A stretch of 64,000 bases of DNA. Source: Lepas anatifera (taxonomy: Eukaryota > Arthropoda > Thecostraca > Lepadidae). This document shows, piece after piece, positions 12,041-22,964 of this stretch (positions within the stretch are counted from its first letter, which is position 1; every line of letters begins with the position of its first letter). The translations under genes and the position numbers were made by a program. The stretch is from positions 1,721,001-1,785,000 of the forward strand of contig JAOTON010001136.1 of assembly GCA_034440635.1 (NCBI GenBank). Reading direction: 5' to 3'. The notes under the pieces are model-generated. The model worked only from the letters and a program-made list of their open reading frames with translations. It was not told where the DNA came from and did no database searches.

Positions 12041-12125
12041 AACCCGCGCCCCACCGGGGGTCCGGTGCCACCTTCGCCCCACCGGGGGCCATCGATGGCC
12101 CCCCTCGGAGCCCTATGGAAACGTC
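12041..12125. repeat. Terminus of a TTAA-type MITE
   Basis: TTTAACCCGCGCCCCACCGG at 12038-12057 followed by GGGGCCATCGATGGCCCC. It matches, directly or inverted, the ends of the element at 32501-33412. Only the end is present. Confidence 0.6.
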
Positions 12126-12159
12126 CACAGTTAAAAACGCCCACAAATTAATTCGACCA

Positions 12160-14490
12160 CACAACGTAAGACACTTATGTGGCCACCCAAAGTCCAGCAG
12201 AACTCGCCAGTGAAGCCTCCAGAAGACCAAAGTCCCGCAGTGCACCTACACTGCCTGGATCTGCTGTAAATCAAGCCCAGCCAACTCCAGATGAAGTGGC
12301 AATTGAGGCCCCGCAGCATACAGTCGCCTCAATAGATGTACCCAATGCTTCACCGAGTTCAGCAGACTCTTTCGCCTCTGAAGAGCTGAGACTGGCAGAA
12401 CAGTCTAAAACAAGTGAACCTGCGGTGCCCAGGGAGGGGCGTCCAGCCCTGGTACCAGACTACAACACAGGGGAGCAACTCCTGGCTGGGACTGAGACAG
12501 GTGCTGATGCATACTCTTCAACCTGGCTCTTTCCGACTCCAAACCAGAACATGGGGGTGCGCTGCCTGTCATTTCCAAACCGGTCACACCTGAAGGCCCA
12601 CCATCTGATTCTATTCAACAAAATACTAGTACTACGCCGAAGACCTACAGGGCAAAATTATATCAGGTAGTGCAGCCTCCTAGTTCGGCAGAGACACCCA
12701 AGGATATCATTCGAGGTAGGAGTGGTCGAACAGTGAGGCCACCTCCCCTAGGTCTACCTAGCTTGAAAACCATCCCATCTCATTGAGAATGCTGCCAGCT
12801 GATTCGTCTTTCTAAAATTAAAGGAATTGGTTGGTCCACCAATGTCAAGTCTCTTTTAATTTAATTTTGCACTTTTAATTCAACTTTGGAGTAGATAGTC
12901 TCTCACCGTCTAAGAACTTTGTCATAGAAAATGCTATTAGATTTGTTCCTGATTATATGTGTCTCAATGATGGTCAAAGCATGTCTGATCGAGTGTTCCA
13001 AAACATTTTAGAAAGATGTGATTACCTAAATCTACCCCATACCGTGAAAGTTGATCACACACATAATCCGTCTCAACTCTTGTCGGTCCTGCATGTTAAC
13101 AGTCGGTATCTCCCCAAAAACTTTGACAGCTCAGAAATTCTCCTTCACCAACTCCCCAAACAAACCAAACATCATACTCATTAGCGAAACATGGTTAGAC
13201 TCAGTATCTGCTCAATCATATCAGCTGCCAGGGTACAAACTGGAAACATCATCTCCCATCCAAACAGGGGCTAAAGGCTCTGGAATTTATGTCAGTAATG
13301 CTCTAAAATATACCGGCAAAAATGACCTTGAAACCGCCAAACTTGAATTCCAGACAGTATTTCTCGAAATACAAATTCCCAATAAAAAACCGTTAGTGAT
13401 AGGCTCTGCTTATAGATCCCCCTCTTTCCTGCTCACAGATTTCCTTGAATATATTGAACTAACTCTAAGGATGATTAATATAGAATAAAAATTGTATTTT
13501 AGGGAGAGACCTTAATGAAAATTTACTAAAACACCAGTCTTCAGAAAAAACATCTCTGTTTTTGAACACCTTTGCATCTTTAGGTTTTTTCCCATGTACA
13601 GCTTTCCCAACTAGGGTTTCACTCAATTCTGCTACCCTCATAGATAATTTTTTTCTGTAATGCACTATCGATAGTGAACGACTCCCATGTAGTAATGGCT
13701 GATGTAGGTAAGCAATAATCTCCCAATTGCTTTATCTATAAAGCTGATGATAAATAACACCAGAAAAACAGCCTCGCAGCACCGACTCTGTTTTGACTTC
13801 AGGAAAACTGAAGATTTATAGACAGTTTTGGCAGATAAACTTAGAAATATTACACACATAGCAGACCCTGACTACGTCACTGAATTCCTGATATCAACTA
13901 TCTTATCAGAGATCGATAAACTAGGTATAATCAAAAATAGTAGAAGAAATATACCCATCCAGCCTTGAATATCGTTTGCTCTGTTGCAAAGCACCAACAA
14001 AAAATGACCTACACAAAAGTCTCTTCGAGAACCTACCGAAATTAATAAGCGAGAGTTTATCAGCTACCGTAACCGAGTAAAAGCCCTGATACGGGCAGCC
14101 AAAAAGACACACTATGACCGTAAATTGAACGAATTTAAATCAAATCTTGCCAAGCTCTGGCAAATCCTGCTCACACTTGTTCACAAAAACAAAATAAAGC
14201 AGGATTTTCCCAATCATTTTAACTACAACTCAAACAAAATAACCCAGCATGAAGATATTGCAAACAAATTTAACTCTTCCTTTGGATCCATTGCTTCCTC
14301 ACTAGTCACTGGATAATCACGGTTAGTAGAGACACTTTATAATAAGCTTCCACAGTCTAACGCCAATCCCCTTTCATTAATGGATAACCTTCAAGCACCT
14401 AGTAATGAATTTGTCCTAAACCAAACAGATGTCCCGACCATTACATCATTAATACAGGGCCTAGATAGCTCATCTGCCACTGCAGACTAT
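12160..14490 (+). pseudogene. Decayed CR1/L2-like non-LTR retrotransposon (ORF1 remnant, endonuclease, start of RT)
   Basis: 12179-12790 is a low-complexity Ser/Pro-rich open region that could be an ORF1 remnant. From 13050 the apurinic-type endonuclease is recognisable: HVNSRYLPKNFDSSEILLHQ in one frame, then PNIILISETWLDS, GSGIYVSNALKYT, VIGSAYRSPS, then GRDLNENLL-like sequence and LNTFASLGFFPCTAFPTRVS after a frameshift. At 14100-14290 the connector before RT is visible (DIANKFNSSFGSIASSL). Homology stops near 14490, before the catalytic RT motifs. Several frameshifts and stops show it is inactive. CR1/L2 placement is from the endonuclease style only. Confidence 0.7.
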
Positions 14491-15359
14491 CTTTTAGCGC
14501 CTTGGCACAGGCGAGAGGGCGCCAGAGTAATACAAGAGGCAAAATGAGCATAGCAGAACGAAATGAGCTTCCGTAATATCCCATGGGTGTTAATTTCTCC
14601 CAAGGGCACAGAGCGGGCAGGTCAGCGAGAATGCAATTGTGTTGGGGAAGTCTTGGTCGAAATCGTGGTTGGTCTCCAGTTTACGGCTGGTCAGTCTCAA
14701 CACCTCGACCAGCCTCGGCGAATCATCGGCTGAGAGCCCCATCGTCCATCCAACAGCACATCCGTAACGGCCGGCGAGAGGGAGCGAGAAGGGCCTACAC
14801 CGCGCGGAGATTCAGCAGACACGGATCCCGCTGTCTGATCAGGCGACGAGAAGGGCCCGGGCTAAGCCATCGAGATACCAGGACACCGACGGCCAGCCGC
14901 TCCGCACGGGCTGGTTACCCACACCCGCCTCAGGGACTCCGTCATCCGTCCGGCCTCCACACTCCAGAGGCGAACTGGGGGTCTGATGGGCCCTTCAGCC
15001 AAATATCGGCTGTGAGAGTGGCGTTTCACTCCATGCAGATCCCGGTAGTACAACACACTGGTGCTCCCGGAAGTATGGCATACACATCATCACCACCAAA
15101 GGCTCATAGTAAGTTGGCCAGTGGGGTGATGATCGCATACAGGCAATCGAGACGGCGGCCGCTGTGGTTGATTTTCAGCTAAGAGCTGGTCAGGTTAAAC
15201 ACCCTTGTCCATCTTCCCCAGAAGGATGGTAGTCCACTGAGTCCAATGTCCAGCCGAGAATCCGTTCCAGCCGGTGGGGAGGGGGAAGAGAGAGCCTGCA
15301 GAGTGCTGAGACCCATCACATACGAGTCTAGTTGTCCGAGAGGACAGAGAGCAGGGTTT
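14491..15359. other. Unassigned segment left of the foldback element
   Basis: No recognised gene. On the minus strand the piece 15359-15203 is open and, once the foldback element is skipped, continues the open frame from 19565-19430 (see that entry). A 199-codon plus-strand ORF at 14583-15182 shows no family features and has arginine-rich shadow composition. Confidence 0.4.
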
Positions 15360-15368
15360 ATGTGACGC
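15360..15368 (+). repeat. 9-bp target-site duplication, left copy
   Basis: ATGTGACGC directly precedes the left terminus TAGCCTGGTCCGG. The same nine bases directly follow the right terminus at 19421-19429. Confidence 0.88.
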
Positions 15369-18300
15369 TAGCCTGGTCCGGATTTAGGTTTTTTTCTTCA
15401 GAAAGTAACGGATCGTTGTTCATTAGATGCATTTTTGGTGCTGATTGCGATGCGCTCATCAGAAATGCAATTTTCGAAAAACTTTTGGTGGCCCACTCGA
15501 GTTGAAGGTTTTGCATTTTGCCCAATTTTCCACTTTTTGGCTCACCATCAACCCATATTACCAACGAGGTGGAAAAAATTGCACTGGGTTGGTAGTTTGG
15601 TTCATTGGTGTTCCATTCGCTTTGTTTTTGTTGTTATAACTTGCACACATAACGGCTATTTTTGCTTATCATATCCTCTTTTTAGTTGAGCTTGCACTGG
15701 CTCTCCATAGATGGCGCTAGCAGCGTGACATGGTAAGTGAATACTGATTCCCTCGGGGACCGGGAATGTGAACAGCAACGTGAAAGGTGAGAAACAATTG
15801 CGAATTGGGTTGTATAAACGCACTTAAAGGGCTGTTTTCAAGCAGCACTGAAGTTGTTAACACTGTTTCTCAGGTATTTTAAGCATGCCATGTCCAAATA
15901 TGCTGCTGCTGCTGAAGTCCCGACCATAACCCTTTACCAATAGACGCAGGAACCGTGGGGGCTGTGGTGGTGGCTGTTGCACCCAACTTTCAGAGTGTGG
16001 CAGCAGCTCTAACCCTGCCCCCCAGTTTGAGCCGATTCTGGAACTTCTCTATTAACATTTAAGTGATATGCATAATCACCCCCGGCCATACCAACGCGGA
16101 AGCCCCTTCCTCCGACTAAAATAGTCTCTCCACCTATGCCGTCACCGACTGAATGCTTCCGTATTTGCGCCAAAAGACTCTACAGCAACCCTACTTTGAC
16201 TGAAGTGCGAGGGTATCAGTTTTGAGGCTAGCGACCTCTAGCCCAGTCTCCTCTGACATATTTAGAGGACGTTGTGGCCCAGAGAAGAATTATATGTTTT
16301 ACGTATACGGATAGAATTGACAATTTTTAACGTTGCGGTCCAGCAGAAAAAAATCGACTGGTTTGGCATTGTGCGAACATTTTTTTTTACAAACATGGCA
16401 TTGGTCACCAGGTTTTAAGGACTGAAGGAAATATGTTGTATGAAATCACAAAATAAGCTTTCCAACGTTTCCGCACCTTGCACTAGCTGCATTGGATAAT
16501 AATCTATAATCATATGATAATCGATAATCATCGACATAATTTAAGTGTTTACGTTATCTTTTCCTTTCAGTTCTCTGATCGAAATTGAAAATGGAGGGAC
16601 GGTTATATCTGCAAGAAATAAAGGAGTCTTACCGTGAGTTTTGTATATCATAGGGCGGCTTCTTATGACAAGAATTGAACTCATGGAGGAGCGGAGCAAA
16701 GATGAGTGTCATATTCCTATGGAAGAATGGAAGAACAAGGTAACAGCAGGGGTTATGGATGTGTGTGCCAGCGTATCACTCCATACACGTGTAAATCAGG
16801 CCATACTGAAGGAACTAAGAGGGCTTTGGAAAGAAAGAGTACAAAAAGAAGTATGCAAACAAGTTTGGCAAGCGAGCTACTATATCAACTGCTGCGATGG
16901 ATTCGCTGTTTGATACCAGCAGCCGAGAACTTGAGCCTGGACTAGCAGAAGACAGTGTTTCTTGCCGACCATCCAAGTGCCAGACGCCTTCAGACAGACA
17001 GCCTCGGTCAGGAAACCACAGCGCGATGGCAGAGGAGAGCCCAGCGAGCGGGTCGAGCAGTCATGAGAGGAGCAGCCGTCACCTCCCCGAGTCAACAGGC
17101 GACGGCCGAGACAGCAAACACGCCTGTGGAAACTGGTGTTTCATTAATGCTATCATCTGCTAAGCTATAATGACTCGGTAATCCCGATCAAAGGGATATT
17201 ATCTGTGTATGAGCAATTCTATTTTCAAAACCAGTCTGCTCAACAATTCTAACAAAACACCCACAAGCTATATGTATATATATATTTTTCAAAACACTGT
17301 CCATGTCGTTCACAGTCAATAGCTCATAAACCATAAGACATGGTACGCATTGCTTGTCGTTCTCCTATCCTTCCTTACGGTTCCATAACTCATAAAACAT
17401 AAAAATGGTTGGCATTACTTGTTCTTCTACGGTCTATCCTTCCTTATGGTTTGTGAGTTATGGACTGTGAACGACTTGGACAATGTTTAAAAAATATATA
17501 TAAATATATAGCTTGTGGGTGTTCTGGTCGGATTTATGAGCAGACTGGTTTCTGAAAAATAACATTGTTCATACACAGATAATATCCCTTTGATCAGGAT
17601 TACCAAGTCATTATAGCTTAGCAGATGATAGCGCTACCTGAAACACCAGTTTCCACAGGCGTGTTTGCTGTCTCGGCCGTCGCCTGTTGACTCGGGGAGG
17701 TGACGGCTGCTCCTCTTATGACTGCTCGACCCGCTCGCTGAACTCTCCTCTGCCATCGCTCTGTGGTTTCCTGATCGAGGCTGCCTGTCTGAATACGTCT
17801 GGCACTTGGCTGGTCGGCCAGATACACTGTCTTCTACTAGTTCAGGCTCACGTTCTCGGCTGCTGATATCAATCAGCGAATCCATCGCAGCAGTTGATGT
17901 AGCAGCTCGCTTGCCAAACCTGTTTACATGCTTCTTTTTTGTCTCTCATCCTTTCTAAAGCCCTCTTAGTTCCTTCAGCACGGCCTGTTTTGCACGTGTA
18001 GGCAGTGATACGCTTGCACATACATCCATAATCTCAGCCGTTACCCTGTTATTGATACTTTTATAAGAATATGGCACTCATCTTTGCTCCGCTCCTCCAC
18101 GAGTCCAATTCTTGTCATAACAAGGTGCCCTATGACATGTCAAACTCACGGTCAGGCTCTTTTGTTTTTTGCAAATATTACCGTCCGTCCATGTTGAATT
18201 TTGTTCAGAGGAAACATAAAACTGCAAAGAGAACATAACGTAAAACTTGGATCATGCTGGTATGTGAATTATTCAATGCAACTAGTGCAGGATGTCTAGT

Positions 18301-19420
18301 CGTTGGAAGTCGTTGGAAATTTTAGGATTTCATACAGCATATTTTCTTCGGTCCTTAAAACCTGGTGACCAATGTCACGTTTGTATTAAAATGTTTGCAT
18401 AATGCCAAACCGGTCGATTTTTTCTGCTGTACCACAACGTTGAAAATTATCAATCCTATCCGTCTACGTAAAACAAATAATTCTTCTCTGGGCCACAACG
18501 ACCTCTAAATATGTCAGAGGAGACTGGGCTAGAGGTCACTAGCCTCAAAACTGATACCCTCGCACTTCAGTCAAAGTAGGGTTGCTGCAGAGTCTTTTTG
18601 GCGCAAATACGGAAGCATTCAGTCGGTGAAGGCATAGGTGGAGAAACTATTTTAGTCGAAGGAAAGGTGTAGGCTGGAGGAAGGGGCTTCCGCGTTGGTA
18701 TGGCCGGGGGTGATTAGGCATATCACTTAAATGTTAATAGAGAAGTTCCAGAATCGGCTCAAACTGGGGGCGGGGTTAGAGCTGCTGCCACACCCTGAAA
18801 GTTGGGTGCAACAGCCACCACCACAGCCCCCACGGTTCCTGCGTCTATTGGTAAAGGGTTATGGTCGGGACTTCAGCAGCAGCAGCATATTTGGACATGG
18901 CATACTTAAAATACCTGAGAAACAGTGTTAACAGCTTCAGTGCCGCTTGAAAACAGCTCTTTAAGTGCGTTTATACAATCCAATTCGCAATTGTTTCTCA
19001 CCTTTCACGTTGCTGTTCACATTCCCGGTCCCCGAGGAAATCAGTATTCACTTACCAAGACACGCCGCTAGCGCCATCTATGGAGAGCCAGTGCAAGCTC
19101 AACTAAAAGCGGATATGATAAGCAAAAAATAACGGTTATGTGTGCAAGTTATAACAACAAAAACAAAGCGAATGGAACACCAATGAACCAAACTACCAGC
19201 CCAGTGCAATTTTGCCCACCTCGTTGGTAATATGGGTTGATGGTGAGCCAAAAAGTGGAAAATTGGGCAAAATGCAAAACTTTCAACTCGAGTGGGCCAC
19301 CAAAAGTTTTTCGAAAATTGCATTTCTGATGAGCGCATCGTAATCAGCACCAAAAAATGCATCTAATGAACAACGATCCGTTACTTTCGGAAGAAAAAAA
19401 CCTAAATCCGGACCAGGCTA
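15369..19420. mobile_element. 4052-bp foldback (giant inverted-repeat) DNA element
   Basis: The left half and the reverse complement of the right half align from the outer ends (TAGCCTGGTCCGGATTTAGG at 15369 and its complement ending at 19420) to a small centre around 17330-17460. By eye the outer ~500 bp of the arms are about 95% identical. The arms are ~2 kb each. The centre holds two similar direct copies of a block reading CTATCCTTCCTTA(C/T)GGTT. Both arms carry matching short open frames (16897-17163 plus; 17885-17634 minus) sharing QPRSGNH and HLPESTGDGRDSKHACGNW. No transposase motif was recognised. Exact 9-bp direct repeats flank it. Drosophila foldback and Mutator-like elements make 9-bp duplications; assignment to either is inference. 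Confidence 0.9.
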
Positions 19421-19429
19421 ATGTGACGC
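19421..19429 (+). repeat. 9-bp target-site duplication, right copy
   Basis: ATGTGACGC, identical to 15360-15368. Confidence 0.88.
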
Positions 19430-19760
19430 TGGATTGTGCCAGCAACGAAACCACTCGCCCTGGGTAGATTGGTTCTTCATGCAGTGCCTCGGGTCCTCCA
19501 ACATCCGCTTGATTTTTGGTTCTCCGAACCAGGTTCCGTCGGGGCACACATATGGCTCCGGTCTGGAAGGGGGCAGCAGAAGGTTGCTGAGTTCTATGTA
19601 ACCTAGCGTAGGTCACAGTGTGAGCAGGTGCTGCTGTCACCAAAAGCAGGGAGCCAGCCAGAGAGACAGCGATTATGCAGAGGCAGCCGAGGCGGACGTC
19701 ATGGCTGGTCTTCAGCTCACAGTTGCTCAGGTTGCACACCTTATCAATCTTGTCCACATC
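19430..19760 (-). pseudogene. Possible host exon interrupted by the foldback element (unrecognised, Cys/Trp-rich)
   Basis: In minus sense a good acceptor (CTGCCCCCTTCCAG) precedes an open frame from 19565 with YVCPDGTWFGEPKIK and EWFRCWHNPASH, which runs to the transposon boundary. Removing the element and one target copy leaves the frame open through 15359-15203 for about 50 more codons (CDGSQ, GHWTQWTT). A hydrophobic stretch reading CLCIIAVSLAGSLLLVTAAPA lies upstream in another frame (19690-19620) and could be a signal peptide exon. No family was identified. It may equally be chance. Confidence 0.3.
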
Positions 19761-21443
19761 GTTTGTAGAGAGATGGTGATTGCGCTGAGGAAGTCAAGGC
19801 GGACATTCATGGTGCCATACATCATCGTTGATCTACAGCTTTACGGTATGTTCGGTTCCACACCTTGACCATCGTGTCCCATCGTGTGCAGAGAGACTGT
19901 GATCTCACCGAGGCAGTCAAGGCTATCTGGTAGAAGCCCATAATTATCAAATTGGCCTGTTAACTCTAGATGCAAGGACAAATTTTGATACGTTTCACCC
20001 TTCCACAGCTTCATATTGCCCTTTCATTGCCCAAAAATGCAGAATCCACTCAGAAGAGGCTAGTATAAACAAGGAAATAGGCACAAAGAAAACATGTTTT
20101 TGATCAAAGTTCTTCAAAACATAGATTAGTCAGTCGTGGGGAGATACTGGGGAGAGTGATCAGCCTTAGAAGGCGGTGGGTGGTGGTGGGCGGTGGTACG
20201 ATGGCCGCTGGGTGGCGCCAGTGTTTGGCCGCAGTGTGATGCTGGGGCCTCTGGTCTCTCGCTTCTGGGCTGGCTTCTCGGCGCCACTGTTACATCACGG
20301 TTGCGTGATGGTTGATTGAACCTGGCCGTGAACACTGAAAAAACACTAGCCTATGAATTTACTTACCTTTTTCTACTTTTTTCTTTTCCCTTTTCCTTGT
20401 CTTTTTATGATAGAAACAAGTACGGGGAGGAATGATGTGTATTGCAGTTATTGGCATAATTTTGACCCAATAACGCCCTAAACTGAACAACTTTACAAGC
20501 TGCCTCGTGTCGGCCAGGTCTGTGAGATTTGGCTGCTCTGAATTATTTTTATATGTGTGTTGTGTTTACAGTATACTGCACCTGAATACATGTATGGAAG
20601 TAACCGTTGAACTGCGCCAAAACGTCAATATACTTGACATTATTTGTTGCATTTTCCCTGTGGAGAGTACTTCCCTAGCCTATATGAAATAAAACTTCTC
20701 TTATAAGCTTTGAACATAACAGCACTTTCCTCACACCACACTCAAAAACGCACAGAAACACAAGAAACACAGAACACAAAAACAGAAAAACCAAATTTAA
20801 CCAAATGCTGGGCGATGCTCAAACAGACCGAAGGCAATAGAGACGCTAAACAGAACCAGTGTCTGTTTGAGATTGGAAAAAACAGAGCTTCAGAGCTTCT
20901 TTGAGCCTCAGTCAGTGTCTCTATTGCTTTGAAACAGTTAAGGTATCTTGTTGAAACATAGGAACCGTGGTTGAAACAGACTCTACGCCAAATTCCGCGA
21001 ACTTGGGCAGCTTGTAAGGTTTTGCAAATGGAAGCCAGAGAAGCGTCATATATGAAACAAGTGCGCAGAAAGCTGGTCTATTCTCAGGAACGAAACAAAT
21101 GAATTACACACTTTGTGATTATTTTTCTTTAGATCTGTGAATTTTTTCAAATATATTTTCAACAGTTTTGAAATATTTTCACTGAAATAAAGTAAATTTT
21201 CTGCTAAATGTTTGTGAAAAATATTTCAAGTAATGAGTGTTCTAATGTAGACAAGCATGGCGCTTCAGATACCTTCTAAGCGCAAGCCGATAAAATACAG
21301 CAAAACAAACAAATTCAAGCCCGCATGGTTGTTGGTGTGTGCAAGATACATTTACCTTGGGGTGTGTGGGTGGGCCAGAGTCATTTTTTTGCGTCAATTT
21401 TACTATTTGGTGGAGATTAGTGCAATCTTTTTCTTCCATGTTT
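19761..21443. other. Intergenic stretch, no gene recognised
   Basis: Short ORFs only. AT-rich, with an AACAGAAACACAAGAAACAC-type A-rich run at 20740-20800. No RNA gene or transposon domain was seen. Confidence 0.4.
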
Positions 21444-21656
21444 GGTGCGAACCTGTGGAGAACTAGTGGTTCTGCATGGCTGGTGGTTTTATAATTCTAT
21501 ATGGCTGATGGGCCTTGTTGGCTTACCTACTTTGCAGACCAGACTGACCCATGCAGAACAATCTTTTGACCCAGTCTGCAAAGTATGGCAGCAGGCCAGA
21601 TAAGCCGCACCAGCCATCTAAAATTCTCGCACCACCAGCCACCAAAAATTCGCACC
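21444..21656. repeat. 213-bp imperfect palindrome (MITE-like hairpin)
   Basis: It begins GGTGCGAAC and ends ATTCGCACC. Inner arms pair GGCTGGTGG with CCACCAGCC, GATGGGCC with GGCCAGAT (loosely) and TACTTTGCAGAC with GTCTGCAAAGTA around a centre near 21550. Further TTCGCACCA motifs occur at 21835-21900. Confidence 0.6.
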
Positions 21657-22499
21657 AATCTGTCATATTACCAGGGAAAAAATTCGCCCATTCCTACCCA
21701 CACAATACAATGCTGTCTCTCTTATTAGTTAGTTAGTTAAGGACTTTTTTCCAAGGCCCCCTCCTGTGTCTTTGTAACCATTCAGTCCTTATTTGTGTGT
21801 TTTTTTCAGTGTCACCTTCCTTGCACCAGGCTCACAAATTCGCACCAGATTGATAAAATTTGCACCACTTGCTCCTGTCTCCAAGGGCACTCGCACCAAC
21901 GAGATCTCGTCGAAAATGTCATACTTTGCACACTGGCTTTTGACTAGGTATCTACCAAGCTGTCTAGTGACTAAACTAAAAGAAAATGCTCAAAACATGT
22001 ATCACTTGAGGGATAATGTAAAGGATTTTTCATTCATTCACAGCCATTCTGCCATGATATTCTGCAAAGTTTTAGCTGAAAACTTGTCACTGCTCTCTCC
22101 TCAATTTATCCACATTATTGGAACTCAATTATGAGGCTCATGCCAGCACATCATGATTGATAAAAATGCAATGATGGGGGAAATTTCTGATATTAGTGGG
22201 CTTATTTCATCCTGAGTCTTAAAGCTGCCATGTGCATACCTCTGTCTAGAATGCCCTGTGTTTTTATAGGGTGATGCTGGTCATCACCTGAAGTCAGCTT
22301 GCATCATAAGCAAGTTATGTTTCATACTGTTTTTTCAGTATCATTTTCTGATGAATTATTAAGATAGCTGAGGCTACTGATGCTGCTTGCACCTTTTTAA
22401 TATGGTTTTGGGTGCAATCCAAACTTTTTCCAGGATAAATTGGCTTAAAACCTGGCCTGGCCTCCCTTTTGAAACCCTTGTGAAAGTTTAAGATAGCAT

Positions 22500-22960
22500 A
22501 AGTCGGAGCTGGGTGAACTTACCCGATTGAAACTCATCACATAATGGGCCTACCAAGTTCTCTCAAATATGTTCCTGTATTTTTTATATTGATGACCTAA
22601 GGTCAGGTATGAGCCATGACCTCTCCATTGGAAATACATGGGAGAATGGTTTTAAGGGAATAACTTAGCAACGGATGGCGATAGAGCGTTAATTTTAACT
22701 GCATTAGATTCACCTTATCTTTGCAGTTCTATAGATATGCATTTCATATAATTTAACCTTGACCTGACCTCAGGTTAGGTCAAATCTTTGCTTTAACCTA
22801 GCAAGGTCATGTAATATATCATTCGATTGGCCTTACTGCAAGGATTCATATAGTTCAAATAGTTTTGCTCTATCCATACTTGTTGAGATGTAATGACTGA
22901 AAACCTTAATTTACATGTTATCCCTATTATGACATGTTTTGATAGGCCCGCCCTGTTACA
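22500..22960. repeat. Fragment of the TTAA-type MITE family (half-site-rich)
   Basis: It shares its interior with the element at 33427-34322 in opposite orientation: GATGACCTAAGGTCAGGTA, CCATTGGAAATACATGG, the ACTGCATTAGATTC block, AACCTAGCAAGGTCATG and the AGTTTTGCTCTATC block all have reverse-complement partners there. Clear termini were not seen. Confidence 0.7.
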
Positions 22961-22964
22961 TCAT

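Noticed and set aside
14583..15182. 199-codon plus-strand ORF as a gene
   Set aside because: No recognised motif, arginine-rich composition typical of antisense or GC-rich shadows, and no splice or start support.
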